DNA of 64,000 nucleotides. It comes from Micromonospora_J zhanjiangensis. GTDB lineage: Bacteria; Actinomycetota; Actinomycetes; Mycobacteriales; Micromonosporaceae. The position numbers were made by a program, and so were the translations under genes. The notes below the pieces were generated by a model. The model had not been told where the DNA came from, searched no databases, and saw nothing but the letters and a program-made list of their open reading frames with translations. Positions 17,657 through 26,541 of the stretch are shown here, in pieces (position 1 is the stretch's first letter; each line of letters opens with the position of its first letter). Location of the stretch: NCBI RefSeq assembly GCF_042650605.1, contig NZ_JBHSBN010000002.1, positions 124,001 through 188,000 on the forward strand. The letters are read 5' to 3'.

Positions 17657-18099
17657 ACATGTCCAGGTCCCGGCTCGTGGCGCTGGCGGCGGTGGCCGCC
17701 GGGGTCGCGACGGCGGCGGTCGCGGTGCCGGCCGGCGCCGCGGTCAGCCTCCAGTCCGAGTCGCCGCCCGCGGCGACCCTCAACCTCGGCGGCAAGGCGA
17801 GGCTCGACGCGAACGGCGCGGTGGTCTTCACGTCGGTCAGCCTCACCTGCCCGCGCCGGGCGGAGGGCTACCTGCGGGTGCGGGTCACCCAGGCCGTCGG
17901 CAACGCCATCGCCAGCGGCGAGAGCGACACCGTCACGGTCCGCTGCACCGGCTCGGAGCAGCGATTCAGCCTGTCGGTGAGCCCGACCCAACGGCCGTTC
18001 CGCAAGGGCGTGGCGTTCGGGCGGGCGGTCGCCGACGTCTGCCCGGGGCCGTGCGAGACGACCGTTGACGAGCACAACATCCAGATCGTGACGAAGTAG
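17653..18099 (+). CDS. Small secreted protein of unknown function
   Basis: 148 residues with a clear signal peptide (basic start MNMSRSR, hydrophobic stretch, cleavage likely after PAGA near residue 29). The mature part is beta-rich and has two cysteine pairs, including CPGPC. The start overlaps the stop of the O-antigen ligase-like gene by four bases, so the two are coupled. I recognise no family. Confidence 0.7.
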   Translation: MNMSRSRLVALAAVAAGVATAAVAVPAGAAVSLQSESPPAATLNLGGKARLDANGAVVFTSVSLTCPRRAEGYLRVRVTQAVGNAIASGESDTVTVRCTGSEQRFSLSVSPTQRPFRKGVAFGRAVADVCPGPCETTVDEHNIQIVTK

Positions 18100-18114
18100 T
18101 CCTCACCCGGTCGG

Positions 18115-18159
18115 CCCGCATCGTGGCCGGCCCGGACCCGCCGCCGGCCACGATGCGGG
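18115..18159. terminator. Strong convergent hairpin
   Basis: 17-bp perfect arms, CCCGCATCGTGGCCGGC (18115-18131) and its complement (18143-18159), with an 11-base loop between convergent genes. Confidence 0.8.
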
Positions 18160-18184
18160 TGGCCGGCGGCGGGAACCCGAGGCG

Positions 18185-18823
18185 TCAGCCCCGACAGCCC
18201 GACGGTACGGGCGTCGTGGCCGACGGCACCGACTCGACCGCGGCCGTCGAGATCGGGGCGACCCACTGCAACGGTGGCGCGTACCGGCCCGGCACGGTGA
18301 CGGTGATCGGGATCTCGCGGTCGACCGTGGTCAGCACCACGGCATCCGGCTGCTGCACCGGATGCCAGCAGACCGAGTTGACCGCCCAGACGTCGTCGGT
18401 GGGTGGGAAGGCCGGCGCCGGCCGGCCGCACCCGACCGTCAGCGCCGGATCGCCGTACGCGGCGTTCTGCTCCGGTCCGGTGGTGACCGGACGCTGGGCC
18501 AGGTCGCGGATGGTGGCGGGCAGCCGCGAGATCAGCGCCCGGCACACGGTGGCGGCCCGGTCCGACAACGGCGGTGCGGCCATCGGCACCGGACTGGTCG
18601 ACCGGGGACCCGCCGTCGCCGTCGACGGGCCGACCGAGGCCGTCGGCGCGGGTGCGGCGGCCGGCTCGTCCGGCCCGAGCCCGGTGATCGCCAGCACCGC
18701 CACCAGCGCCGCCACCGGAACGGCGACCACCGTCGCCCAGATCGCGGCCTGTCGGGTCGTCCGGTCGGATCCGGTACCGGCCGGGTCGGTCCGGCCGGTC
18801 CGGGTCGAAGTGATCTGGCCCAC
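18185..18823 (-). CDS. DUF3515 membrane-anchored protein
   Basis: 212 residues with one N-terminal membrane helix (about residues 27-48) and a Pro/Ala-rich linker. The external domain has conserved cysteines (CRALISRLPATI, VGCGRP, NSVCWHP), which fits DUF3515. It is found next to thiL in most actinobacteria. The GTG at 18823 directly follows the stop of the Lrp-domain gene, so the two are cotranscribed. Function unknown. Confidence 0.85.
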   Translation of the reverse strand: MGQITSTRTGRTDPAGTGSDRTTRQAAIWATVVAVPVAALVAVLAITGLGPDEPAAAPAPTASVGPSTATAGPRSTSPVPMAAPPLSDRAATVCRALISRLPATIRDLAQRPVTTGPEQNAAYGDPALTVGCGRPAPAFPPTDDVWAVNSVCWHPVQQPDAVVLTTVDREIPITVTVPGRYAPPLQWVAPISTAAVESVPSATTPVPSGCRG

Positions 18824-19057
18824 CTACAGTCGCACCACCGAACATGTGAGGGTGCGGGTTATCCCCGGCACCATCTGGATCTTGCTGACGATCATCTTTC
18901 CCAGCTCGTCGACCGTGTGCGCCTCGGTGAGCACGACCACGTCGTACGGGCCGGTGACCGCGTCGACGCGGACGACGCCCGGGGTTTCCCCGATCGCACC
19001 GGCCACGTCACGTGCCCTGCCGACCTCGGTCTGGATGAGGATGTACGCCTGAACCAT
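18824..19057 (-). CDS. Stand-alone Lrp/AsnC ligand-binding domain protein
   Basis: 77 residues forming only the C-terminal RAM domain of Lrp/AsnC regulators (MVQAYILIQTEVGRARDVA, then VTGPYDVVVLTEA). It has no DNA-binding helix-turn-helix. The ATG at 19057 is preferred over a longer frame. Such proteins probably sense amino acids or modulate full-length Lrp proteins. It lies head to head with thiL. Confidence 0.9.
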   Translation of the reverse strand: MVQAYILIQTEVGRARDVAGAIGETPGVVRVDAVTGPYDVVVLTEAHTVDELGKMIVSKIQMVPGITRTLTCSVVRL

Positions 19058-19175
19058 GACCCGACTCCCGTCCGCCGCCGAGCGGCTCAGTGAGTGAAAA
19101 TACCGCACGGATCAGGTCGGATCGCTACCGGTTGCTACGGAGGCACAGCGTGCTCAACGTGATCAAGGTGAACTC

Positions 19176-20114
19176 GTGACTGTCTCGGCGGCCGGCGAGT
19201 TCGGCCTGATCGATCGGATCACCGCCCGGCTGGGCGCCGCACCGGCCTGTCTGCTCGGGCCGGGGGACGACGCGGCCGTGGTGGCCGCGCCGGACGGGCG
19301 GGTGGTCGCCTCCACCGACGTGCTGGTGGAGGGGCGGCACTTCCGTCGGGACTGGTCCAGCGCGGTCGACGTCGGGCACCGGGCCGCCGCGGCCAATCTG
19401 GCGGACATCGCGGCCATGGGAGCGGCGCCCACGGCGCTGCTGGTGGCCCTCTGCGTCCCGCCGGACCTGGAACTCGGCTGGGCCGAAGGGCTGGCCGACG
19501 GGTTGTCCGCCGAGGCGGCCTCGGTCGGGGCGGGCGTGGTGGGCGGGGACGTGTCGGCCAGCCCCACGCTGACCGTCGCGGTCACCGCCCTCGGCGACCT
19601 CGGCGGTCGGCCGCCGGTGCTGCGGGACGGTGCCCGGGCGGGCGACGTGATCGCGTTGGCCGGCCGCACCGGGTACGCGGCGGCCGGCTACACCGTGCTG
19701 TCCCGTGGCTTCCGGACGCCCAAGCTGCTGGTCGACGCGTACCGCCGGCCGGTGGTGCCGTACGCGGCCGGGCCGACCGCCGCGGTGCGGGGGGTCACCG
19801 CCATGGTCGACGTGTCGGACGGGCTGCTGGCCGATCTGGGGCACCTGGCGGCCGCCAGCCGGGTGGCGATCGATCTGCGCCGGTCCGCCTTCGACGTACC
19901 GGACCAGATGCGGGACGCGGCGGCGGCGCTCGGGGTCGACCCGTACGCCTGGTTGCTGGCCGGGGGCGACGACCACGCGCTGGCCGCGGCCTTCCCCGAG
20001 GACGTGCCGCTGCCGGACGGCTGGCGGGCCGTCGGCCACGTGGTGCACGGCAGCGGGGTGACCGTGGACGGCCGCCCGTTCACCGGCCCGGCCGGCTGGG
20101 ACCACTTCCGCTGA
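19176..20114 (+). CDS. thiL: Thiamine-monophosphate kinase
   Basis: Phosphorylates thiamine phosphate to the active diphosphate. 312 residues. The PurM-like ATPase motifs are present: GPGDDAAVV, STDVLVEGRHF, NLADIAAMGA and MVDVSDGLLADLGH. The GTG at 19176 follows AAGGTG. No TPP riboswitch is seen upstream. A GNAT gene follows where ung lies in mycobacteria. Confidence 0.95.
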   Translation: MTVSAAGEFGLIDRITARLGAAPACLLGPGDDAAVVAAPDGRVVASTDVLVEGRHFRRDWSSAVDVGHRAAAANLADIAAMGAAPTALLVALCVPPDLELGWAEGLADGLSAEAASVGAGVVGGDVSASPTLTVAVTALGDLGGRPPVLRDGARAGDVIALAGRTGYAAAGYTVLSRGFRTPKLLVDAYRRPVVPYAAGPTAAVRGVTAMVDVSDGLLADLGHLAAASRVAIDLRRSAFDVPDQMRDAAAALGVDPYAWLLAGGDDHALAAAFPEDVPLPDGWRAVGHVVHGSGVTVDGRPFTGPAGWDHFR

Positions 20115-20137
20115 CCGGCCGGTCGTACCCTTGCCGG

Positions 20138-20617
20138 GTGCGTGATCTCGACATCGAGCTGGACATCCGGCCGGTCCGGTACGACCACCCCGACGCCCGG
20201 CTGCTGGTCGCGGCGGCCCTGGCCGACCTCGGCGAGCGCTACGGCGGCGGCGGCGACGAGACGCCGGTCGACGGGGCGGAGTTCGACCCGCCGGCCGGCG
20301 CCTTCCTGGTCGCCTACCTGGCCGGCGAGCCGGTCGGTTGCGGCGGCTGGCGCAGTCACGGCGCGGCCGGCGACACGGCCGAGCTGAAGCGGATGTTCAC
20401 GGCGGCCCGGGCCCGGGGTCGGGGCGTGGCCCGGGCGGTGCTGACCGCCGTCGAGGCGTCCGTCCGGGCGCACGGCCGGGAACGGCTCATCCTGGAGTGC
20501 GGCGACAAGCAGCCGGAGGCCATCGCCATGTACGTCTCGGCCGGCTATCAGCGGATCGCGAACTTCGGCTACTACCGCGACGAACCGGGTTGCCTGTCCT
20601 TCGGCCGGACGCTCTGA
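20138..20617 (+). CDS. GNAT family N-acetyltransferase
   Basis: 159 residues. The acetyl-CoA binding block (LKRMFTAARARGRGVARAVL) is followed by CGDKQPEAIAMYVSAGYQRI, typical GNAT motifs A and B. The TACCCT at 20126-20131 lies six bases before the GTG, suggesting a leaderless transcript. The substrate is unknown. Confidence 0.88.
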   Translation: MRDLDIELDIRPVRYDHPDARLLVAAALADLGERYGGGGDETPVDGAEFDPPAGAFLVAYLAGEPVGCGGWRSHGAAGDTAELKRMFTAARARGRGVARAVLTAVEASVRAHGRERLILECGDKQPEAIAMYVSAGYQRIANFGYYRDEPGCLSFGRTL

Positions 20618-20636
20618 GCGCGGTCCCGGGGAACGA

Positions 20637-20673
20637 AATCAACCGCCGGGTCAGCCTGACCCGGCGGTTGATT
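20637..20673. terminator. Convergent hairpin between GNAT gene and rpmB
   Basis: 17-bp perfect arms (AATCAACCGCCGGGTCA at 20637-20653, complement at 20657-20673) with a three-base GCC loop; serves both converging genes. Confidence 0.85.
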
Positions 20674-20701
20674 CACGATGTGGTGCGGCGGCGCGCCGAC
20701 G

Positions 20702-20893
20702 TCAGGCGCGCACCACCTTGCCGGCCTTGATGCACGAGGTGCAGACCTTCAGCTTCTTGGTGGTGCCACCGCCGGCCGGGGTACGCACGGACTGGATGTT
20801 CGGATTCCAGCGGCGGTTGGTCTTCTTCTTCGACCACGGCACGTTGTGGCCGAAGCCCGGCCCCTTGCCACAGACGTCGCACACGCTAGCCAC
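20702..20893 (-). CDS. rpmB: 50S ribosomal protein L28
   Basis: 63 residues starting MASVCDVCGKGPGFGHNVPW, with a second CTSC pair near the end. This is the zinc-binding, cysteine-containing form of L28. GTG start. It is divergent from the DAK/recG pair, as in other actinobacteria. Confidence 0.96.
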   Translation of the reverse strand: MASVCDVCGKGPGFGHNVPWSKKKTNRRWNPNIQSVRTPAGGGTTKKLKVCTSCIKAGKVVRA

Positions 20894-21081
20894 GGGATAC
20901 TCCTGATATTGATGCGTTCATGAAGTCGCCGCCAGGCGTTGCCCGGGCAACCTGGCCAGGGTACCCGATGCCCCGTCGCCCCGGCCAATCGCTCCGCCAC
21001 CGGCGACCGGCTGGTCCACCCGTACCGTACCCGGCGCGGTGCGCCGGGCGGGTGTCGGTCGGCGCCAGTAGGCTTCTGGCC

Positions 21082-22881
21082 GTGCTGGAAACCCTCGACG
21101 CCGCCGCCGTGAACCGGTGGTGCACGGACGGGTTGGCCGCGCTCAAACGGCACCAGCGGGAGATCGACGACCTCAACGTCTACCCCGTTCCGGACGGCGA
21201 CACCGGCACCAACATGGTGCTCACCCTGAACTCCGCCGACCAGGCCCGGACGCTCGGCCTGGACCGGTCGGCCGGCGCGGACGGCACCGGCCACGGGCAC
21301 GTGCTGCGGCTGATGGCGCGCGGGGCGCTGCTCGGCGCCCGGGGCAATTCCGGCGTGATCCTGGCGCAGATCCTGCGCGGGTTCGCCGACTCGGTGCGGG
21401 AGGTGCCGGCGGTGCGCGGGCGGGCCGTCGCCCGGGCCCTGCGGGCGGCCACTGAGGCCGCCTACGCCGCGGTCGCCGACCCGGTCGAGGGCACCCTGCT
21501 CACCGTGGTCGCCGCCGCGGCGACGGCGGCCGAACGCGCCGACACCGACGAGTTGGGCACGGTGGTCCGGGCCGCCGCGACGGCCGCCGCCGAGGCGTTG
21601 ACCCGTACCCCCGAGCAACTGCCGGCGCTGGCCGACGCCGGCGTGGTCGACGCCGGCGGGCGCGGCCTCTGCCTGCTGCTGGAGGCGCTGGTCGAGGTGG
21701 TGGCGGGCGCCGCCGGCCAGCGCCCGACCCGCGCCGCGCCGGCCGCGCCGCAGGCGGCGGCCGCCGCGCCGGAACCGGCCCGCCCGGCGCCGGCGACCTC
21801 CTCCGGGTACGCCTACGAGGTGCAGTTCCTGCTGGCCGCCGAGCCGGCGGCGGTGCGCCGAATGCGGGCCACGCTGAGCGGGCTCGGCGACTCGCTGGTG
21901 GTGGTCGGCGACGACGACGCCGGTCCGGACGGATCGTCCACCTGGAACGTGCACGTCCACGTCGACGACGTCGGCGCCGCGCTGGAGGCCGCGATCGAGG
22001 CCGGCCGCCCGTACCGGATCTCGGTGACCCGGTTCGACGACCAACGCGCCGCGCGGACGGGCCACGCCCACGACGGTCCGATGGGCCACGCCCACGCCCT
22101 CGGCGCGCGCGCCGACCACGCGCACGGCGACGGCGGACGTCCCGATGCGGTGGCACCGTCCCCGGCGGCCGGACCGGTCGACCGGGGGCCCGACGGACGC
22201 CCCGGCGGCGCCGTCGCGCCGCCGGAACCAAACGACCGGGCGGCCGTGGTGGTCGCGGCCGGGGACGGCCTGGCCGAGCTGTTCGCGGCCGAGGGCGCGG
22301 TCGTGGTGGGCGGCAACCCGTCCACCGGCGAACTCCTCGACGCGGTACGCGCCACCGGGGCGGCCCGGGTGGTGGTGCTGCCGAACGACCCGGACACCCG
22401 GGCGGTGGCCGGCGCCGCGGCCCGGGAGGCGGACCCGCTCGGCGTGCAGGTGCGCGTGGTGCCGACCCGGTCGCCGGTGCAGGCGTTGGCCGCGCTCGCC
22501 GTCCGGGATCCGGCCCGCCGGTTCGAGGACGACGTGATCGCGATGGCCGAGGCGGCCGGGGCCTGCCGGTACGCCGAGGTCTGCCACGCCGGCCGGGAGG
22601 CGCTGACCGTGGCCGGCCGGTGCCAGCCGGGCGACGTGCTCGCGCTGGTGGAGGGCGAGGTCAACCTGATCGGCACGGACCTGGTCGAGACCTGCGCGGC
22701 GCTGCTGGACCGGATGCTCGGCGGCGGCGGTGAGCTGGTCACCCTGCTGCTCGGCGCGGACGCCCCGGCCGGCCTGGCCGACGCGGTCCGGGCGCACGTC
22801 GCGCAGCGGTGGCCGTTCGTGGAGGTGCACGTCTATCCCGGTGGTCAACCGCACTACCCGTTGCTCGTGGGGGTCGAGTGA
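21082..22881 (+). CDS. DAK2/FakA-type kinase domain protein
   Basis: 599 residues. The N-terminal DhaL/DAK2 domain carries the ATP-site motif YPVPDGDTGTNMVLTLN and GARGNSGVILAQILRGF. A His/Ala-rich linker and the C-terminal FakA-like region follow. In firmicutes FakA phosphorylates fatty acids bound to FakB; the actinobacterial protein next to recG is less studied. The GTG at 21082 is chosen because TAGGCT (21069-21074) lies seven bases upstream, so the mRNA is probably leaderless. The longer open frame would include sequence before this promoter. The stop overlaps the recG start (GTGA). Confidence 0.88.
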   Translation: MLETLDAAAVNRWCTDGLAALKRHQREIDDLNVYPVPDGDTGTNMVLTLNSADQARTLGLDRSAGADGTGHGHVLRLMARGALLGARGNSGVILAQILRGFADSVREVPAVRGRAVARALRAATEAAYAAVADPVEGTLLTVVAAAATAAERADTDELGTVVRAAATAAAEALTRTPEQLPALADAGVVDAGGRGLCLLLEALVEVVAGAAGQRPTRAAPAAPQAAAAAPEPARPAPATSSGYAYEVQFLLAAEPAAVRRMRATLSGLGDSLVVVGDDDAGPDGSSTWNVHVHVDDVGAALEAAIEAGRPYRISVTRFDDQRAARTGHAHDGPMGHAHALGARADHAHGDGGRPDAVAPSPAAGPVDRGPDGRPGGAVAPPEPNDRAAVVVAAGDGLAELFAAEGAVVVGGNPSTGELLDAVRATGAARVVVLPNDPDTRAVAGAAAREADPLGVQVRVVPTRSPVQALAALAVRDPARRFEDDVIAMAEAAGACRYAEVCHAGREALTVAGRCQPGDVLALVEGEVNLIGTDLVETCAALLDRMLGGGGELVTLLLGADAPAGLADAVRAHVAQRWPFVEVHVYPGGQPHYPLLVGVE

Positions 22882-25085
22882 GCGAGTCGTCGTCTTCGTC
22901 CACGGTGGACACTCCGCTGACGAAGCTGGTGGGGGACAAGACGGCCAAGGCGTTGGCCAAACACCTCGACCTGCACACCGCCGGCGACCTGATCTACCAC
23001 TTCCCGCGCCGCTACGACGAGCGCGGCGAGCACACCGACATCCGCGCGCTGGAGGTGGGCGAGCAGGTCACCGTGCTCGGTCAGGTGCGCAACACCACCG
23101 TACGGCCGATGCGGCAGCGGCGCGGCAACCTGCTGGAGGTGACCGTCGCGGACGGTTCGGGTGGCACGCTCACCCTGACCTTCTTCGGCAACCAGGCGTG
23201 GCGGGAACGGGACCTGCGGCCCGGCCGGTGGGGACTGTTCGCCGGGAAGGTCACCGAGTTCCGCGGCAAGCGCCAGCTCAACGGCCCGGAGTACGTCCTG
23301 CTCGGCGACGGTCCGGCGGACGGCGAGACGGCCGCCAGCGAGGAGATCGAGGAGTTCGCCGGTGCGCTGATCCCGGTCTACCCGGCCGCCGCGGCCGTGC
23401 CGACCTGGGTGATCGCCCGCTGCGTCCGGGTGGTGCTGGACACCTTCACCCCGCCCGAGGACCCGCTGCCGGCGACCGTGCGCGCCGGCCGCAAGCTGGT
23501 CGGCCTCGCCACCGCCCTGCGGGAGATCCACCGACCGTCCACCAAGGAGGACCTCTACCGGGCCCGGCACCGGTTGAAGTGGGACGAGGCGTTCGCCGTC
23601 CAGCTGACCCTGGTGCAGCGCAAGCACCGGGCCGCGTCCTGGCCGGCGCGACCCCGGCCGCGCCGCGACGACGGCCTGCTGGCCACGTTCGACGGCCGAC
23701 TGCCGTACGAGCTGACCGCCGGGCAGCGGCAGGTCGGCGACGAGGTGGCCGCCGACCTGGCCACCGCCCACCCGATGCACCGGCTGCTGCAGGGGGAGGT
23801 GGGTTCCGGCAAGACGGTCTGCGCGCTGCGGGCCATGCTGCAGGTGGTCGACGCGGGCGGGCAGGCGGTCATGCTGGCGCCGACCGAGGTGCTGGCCGCC
23901 CAGCACCACCGCGGGATCCTCGGTCTGCTCGGCCCGCTCGGTCGGGCCGGCGAGCTGGACGGTGACCCGGACGGCACCCGGGTCGCCCTGGTCACCGGCT
24001 CGCTCGGCGCGGCGGCCCGGCGGCGGGCGTTGGAGGAGGTGGCCGACGGCCGGGCCGGCATCGTGATCGGCACCCACGCCCTGCTGTACGAGGGCGTCGA
24101 CTTCGCCGACCTCGGCATGATCGTCGTCGACGAGCAGCACCGGTTCGGGGTGGAGCAGCGCGACGCGTTACGGGCCAAGGCCGAACAACCCCCGCACGTG
24201 CTGGTGATGACCGCGACCCCGATCCCGCGCACGGTGGCCATGACGGTCTACGGGGACCTGGAGATCTCCACCCTGTCCCAGTTGCCGCGCGGGCGGTCGC
24301 CGATCGCGTCGCACGTCGTACCGGCCAGCGAGAAACCGGCCTTCCTGGACCGGGCCTGGCGCCGGCTGCGCGAGGAGGTCGCGGCCGGCCACCAGGCGTA
24401 CGTGGTGTGCCCGCGGATCGGCGACGGCGCCGGGTCGGAGGAGGAACCGCCACCGGACGAGGCGACCCGCCGGCCGCCGATGGCGGTGACCGAGGTGGCC
24501 CCGCTGCTGGCCGAGGGGCCGCTGCACGGGCTGCGGATCGGGGTGCTGCACGGTCGGCTGCCGGCCGACGAGAAGGACACCGTGATGCGGTCGTTCGCGG
24601 CCGGCGACATCGACGTGCTGGTGGCCACCACGGTGGTCGAGGTCGGGGTGGACGTACCCAACGCCACCGTGATGATCGTCCTGGACGCCGACCGGTTCGG
24701 GGTGTCCCAGCTGCACCAGTTGCGTGGCCGGGTGGGCCGGGGTGCGGCGGCCGGGCTCTGCCTGCTGGTGACCGAGGCCCTGGAGGGCACGCCGGCCCGG
24801 GAACGGCTGGCCGCGGTCGCCTCCACCACGGATGGGTTCCGGCTGGCCGAACTCGACCTGGAGCAGCGTCGGGAGGGCGACGTGCTGGGCGCCACCCAGT
24901 CCGGTCGACGTTCGCACCTGCGGCTGCTGTCGCTGCTGCGGGACAGCAACCTGATCCGGGACGCCCGGACCGAGGCGATCACGCTGATCGAGGACGACCC
25001 GGGGCTGGACCGCCAGCCGGCCCTGGCCGCCTCGGTGGCAGCCCTGGTCGACGCCGAACGCGCCGAATACCTGGAAAAGGGCTGA
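22878..25085 (+). CDS. recG: ATP-dependent DNA helicase RecG
   Basis: 735 residues. RecG reverses stalled forks and processes branched DNA. An N-terminal wedge/OB domain (about residues 60-160) precedes the helicase core with Walker A GEVGSGKT, DEQH box, TATPIPRT, and motif VATTVVEVGVDVPNA. The TRG region near QLHQLRGRVGRG is present. The start overlaps the DAK gene. In related genomes rsmD and coaD lie close downstream; here they are 15 kb away. Confidence 0.97.
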   Translation: MSESSSSSTVDTPLTKLVGDKTAKALAKHLDLHTAGDLIYHFPRRYDERGEHTDIRALEVGEQVTVLGQVRNTTVRPMRQRRGNLLEVTVADGSGGTLTLTFFGNQAWRERDLRPGRWGLFAGKVTEFRGKRQLNGPEYVLLGDGPADGETAASEEIEEFAGALIPVYPAAAAVPTWVIARCVRVVLDTFTPPEDPLPATVRAGRKLVGLATALREIHRPSTKEDLYRARHRLKWDEAFAVQLTLVQRKHRAASWPARPRPRRDDGLLATFDGRLPYELTAGQRQVGDEVAADLATAHPMHRLLQGEVGSGKTVCALRAMLQVVDAGGQAVMLAPTEVLAAQHHRGILGLLGPLGRAGELDGDPDGTRVALVTGSLGAAARRRALEEVADGRAGIVIGTHALLYEGVDFADLGMIVVDEQHRFGVEQRDALRAKAEQPPHVLVMTATPIPRTVAMTVYGDLEISTLSQLPRGRSPIASHVVPASEKPAFLDRAWRRLREEVAAGHQAYVVCPRIGDGAGSEEEPPPDEATRRPPMAVTEVAPLLAEGPLHGLRIGVLHGRLPADEKDTVMRSFAAGDIDVLVATTVVEVGVDVPNATVMIVLDADRFGVSQLHQLRGRVGRGAAAGLCLLVTEALEGTPARERLAAVASTTDGFRLAELDLEQRREGDVLGATQSGRRSHLRLLSLLRDSNLIRDARTEAITLIEDDPGLDRQPALAASVAALVDAERAEYLEKG

Positions 25086-25144
25086 GCCGGAGTCCTGGTC
25101 ACCGGACCGTCGGGACGGCGCCCGGCGCTGGGTGCCGGTGTCAA

Positions 25145-25200
25145 TTTCGGGCTCACATCACAAACGTTGTAGCTACTACATATTCGATGTGAGCCCGAAA
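25145..25200. terminator. Hairpin with A+T-rich loop after recG
   Basis: 15-bp perfect arms, TTTCGGGCTCACATC (25145-25159) and its complement (25186-25200). The 26-base loop is A+T-rich and itself contains the short palindromes AACGTT and TGTAG-CTA-CTACA. It lies between convergent genes, so it can terminate both, but the loop is unlike other hairpins here and may be a protein site or part of an island edge. Confidence 0.6.
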
Positions 25201-25243
25201 CGGGCACCCCCTCCCGTACGTCGTGGGCGTTCCGTTCGTGCGG

Positions 25244-26098
25244 TCAGTCGGTGAGCCGGACCCGGCGCCGCCGGGTCAGCAGGATCAGGGCCACACCGAC
25301 GGCCAGCGACAGCGTCGCCCCGGTGAGGAGGACACCGACGGCCGGGCCGGTGACTGGTAGCGCCTCCCCGTCATGGGCACCGTCGCCGGGGGAACCGCCC
25401 GCCCCACCGCAGTTGCCGGGTCTGGTCCACCGGCCCCTCCAGACGAAGCGGCTCTCGCTGGTCTCCTTGACGGTGACCCGGCCCGCGTCGGCGGGCCAAC
25501 TGATGACGAAGCTCTTTCCGGGTCCGACAAACTTCTGCGCCGTGTACTTCGGGTTGTCGGCGGTGACCACGAAGTAGGCCATGTTGTTGGTCTGGCCGCC
25601 GTTGGCCAGCGTGATGAGGAGGATCCGGTCGCACCGGGAGGTGAAGGTGACGTTCGGGAGGGCCGGGTCCCTCGGCAGGCAGTCCTGGCGTAGGTCGACG
25701 GAACCGGTCAGCTGCCTGGTGGTCACGCCGTTGTCCCGCTTCCAGGAGACCTCGACGGTCAGCCGTGCGTTCGCCCGGCCAACCCCGCCGCGCGTCTTCT
25801 GGATACCTGTCAGGCTGCTTCCGACGCCGGCGGGAAGGACGGTGCCGGCGGCGAGGTCGTACATCCGGCTGTCCGGTGGGGTCGGCTTCACCTTCGTGAC
25901 CGTGCCGGCGACGTCCTCGCCGTTGGTGAGCGTCCAGAAGATGGACCATTGACCGGACTCGCACACCGCGAAGCCGCGCAGGGTCGTTTCCGAGGCGGCG
26001 TGCGCCGGTACGACACCGGCCAGGACGGCGACGACTGCGGCTATCGCGGCGCCGAGTGCGGCGAGCGGCCGCCGCGACGATCGGATGAGGCGGGTCAT
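25244..26098 (-). CDS. LPXTG-type surface protein (paralogue 1)
   Basis: 284 residues. The signal peptide (about residues 1-34, ending AHA) is followed by beta-rich domains with the phrase VSWKRDNGVTT. A sortase signal LPVTG lies at residues 247-251, then a membrane helix and the tail RRRR. The wall anchor suggests covalent attachment by a sortase. The ATG at 26098 has GGAGCG upstream. The sequence is clearly related to the protein at 38884-39984: same layout, same VxWKRD phrase and the same 38-residue distance from LPVTG to the end. Function unknown. Confidence 0.85.
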   Translation of the reverse strand: MTRLIRSSRRPLAALGAAIAAVVAVLAGVVPAHAASETTLRGFAVCESGQWSIFWTLTNGEDVAGTVTKVKPTPPDSRMYDLAAGTVLPAGVGSSLTGIQKTRGGVGRANARLTVEVSWKRDNGVTTRQLTGSVDLRQDCLPRDPALPNVTFTSRCDRILLITLANGGQTNNMAYFVVTADNPKYTAQKFVGPGKSFVISWPADAGRVTVKETSESRFVWRGRWTRPGNCGGAGGSPGDGAHDGEALPVTGPAVGVLLTGATLSLAVGVALILLTRRRRVRLTD

Positions 26099-26241
26099 GG
26101 GTCGCTCCTTCTGCCCGTTGCCCAGTGATGTGCGGCGGCTGAGGCTCCCGCGACGTGGGGCGAGGCCGGTCAACCGGCGCGGACGAGGACGCGCGAACCG
26201 GGTGCCGGGTTGCGACCCCTCGGAAGGTAGAAGCTGCACTC

Positions 26242-26263
26242 GTACGACTCGTACGAGTCGTAC
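26242..26263. promoter_or_regulatory. 22-bp perfect palindrome, likely toxin-antitoxin operator
   Basis: Half-site GTACGACTCGT (26242-26252) is followed by its exact complement, ending 10 bases before the antitoxin ATG. Phd/YefM antitoxins repress their own operon through such palindromes. The site is intact although the genes behind it are broken. Confidence 0.65.
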
Positions 26264-26272
26264 AACTCCGGT

Positions 26273-26541
26273 ATGAGTGACCCTGCGGCTGAACTCCCGA
26301 TCTCCGATGCCCGTGACAGCCTCGCGGACGTTGTCTCCCGTGCCACTACGTCGGTCGGATCACCTACGTGACCCGACGAGGGCAGCGCTTGGCTGCCATC
26401 GTCCCGGCCGAGCTGGCCGAGGCGATCGAGCGGGCCGAGGACGCCGCCGACGTCGCCGCAGCTCGCGACGCCCTGGCCCGCATCGAGGCGGGCGACGCCC
26501 CGATCTCGCTGACCGACCTGCGTAGCGAGCTTGGCCTATGA
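26273..26541 (+). pseudogene. Phd/YefM-type antitoxin, frameshifted
   Basis: The ATG reads MSDPAAELPISDARDSLADV like a Phd/YefM antitoxin. After about 23 codons the frame runs into a stop at 26370. Shifting one base near 26342 restores the expected HYVGRITYVTRRGQRLAAIV and continues to the stop at 26539-26541, with the C-terminal toxin-wrapping part (LARIEAGDAPISLTDLRSEL). A single base has therefore been lost. The stop overlaps the start of the toxin fragment. Confidence 0.75.

Noticed and set aside
19109..19175. TPP riboswitch before thiL
   Set aside because: The gap is too short and lacks the conserved riboswitch core.
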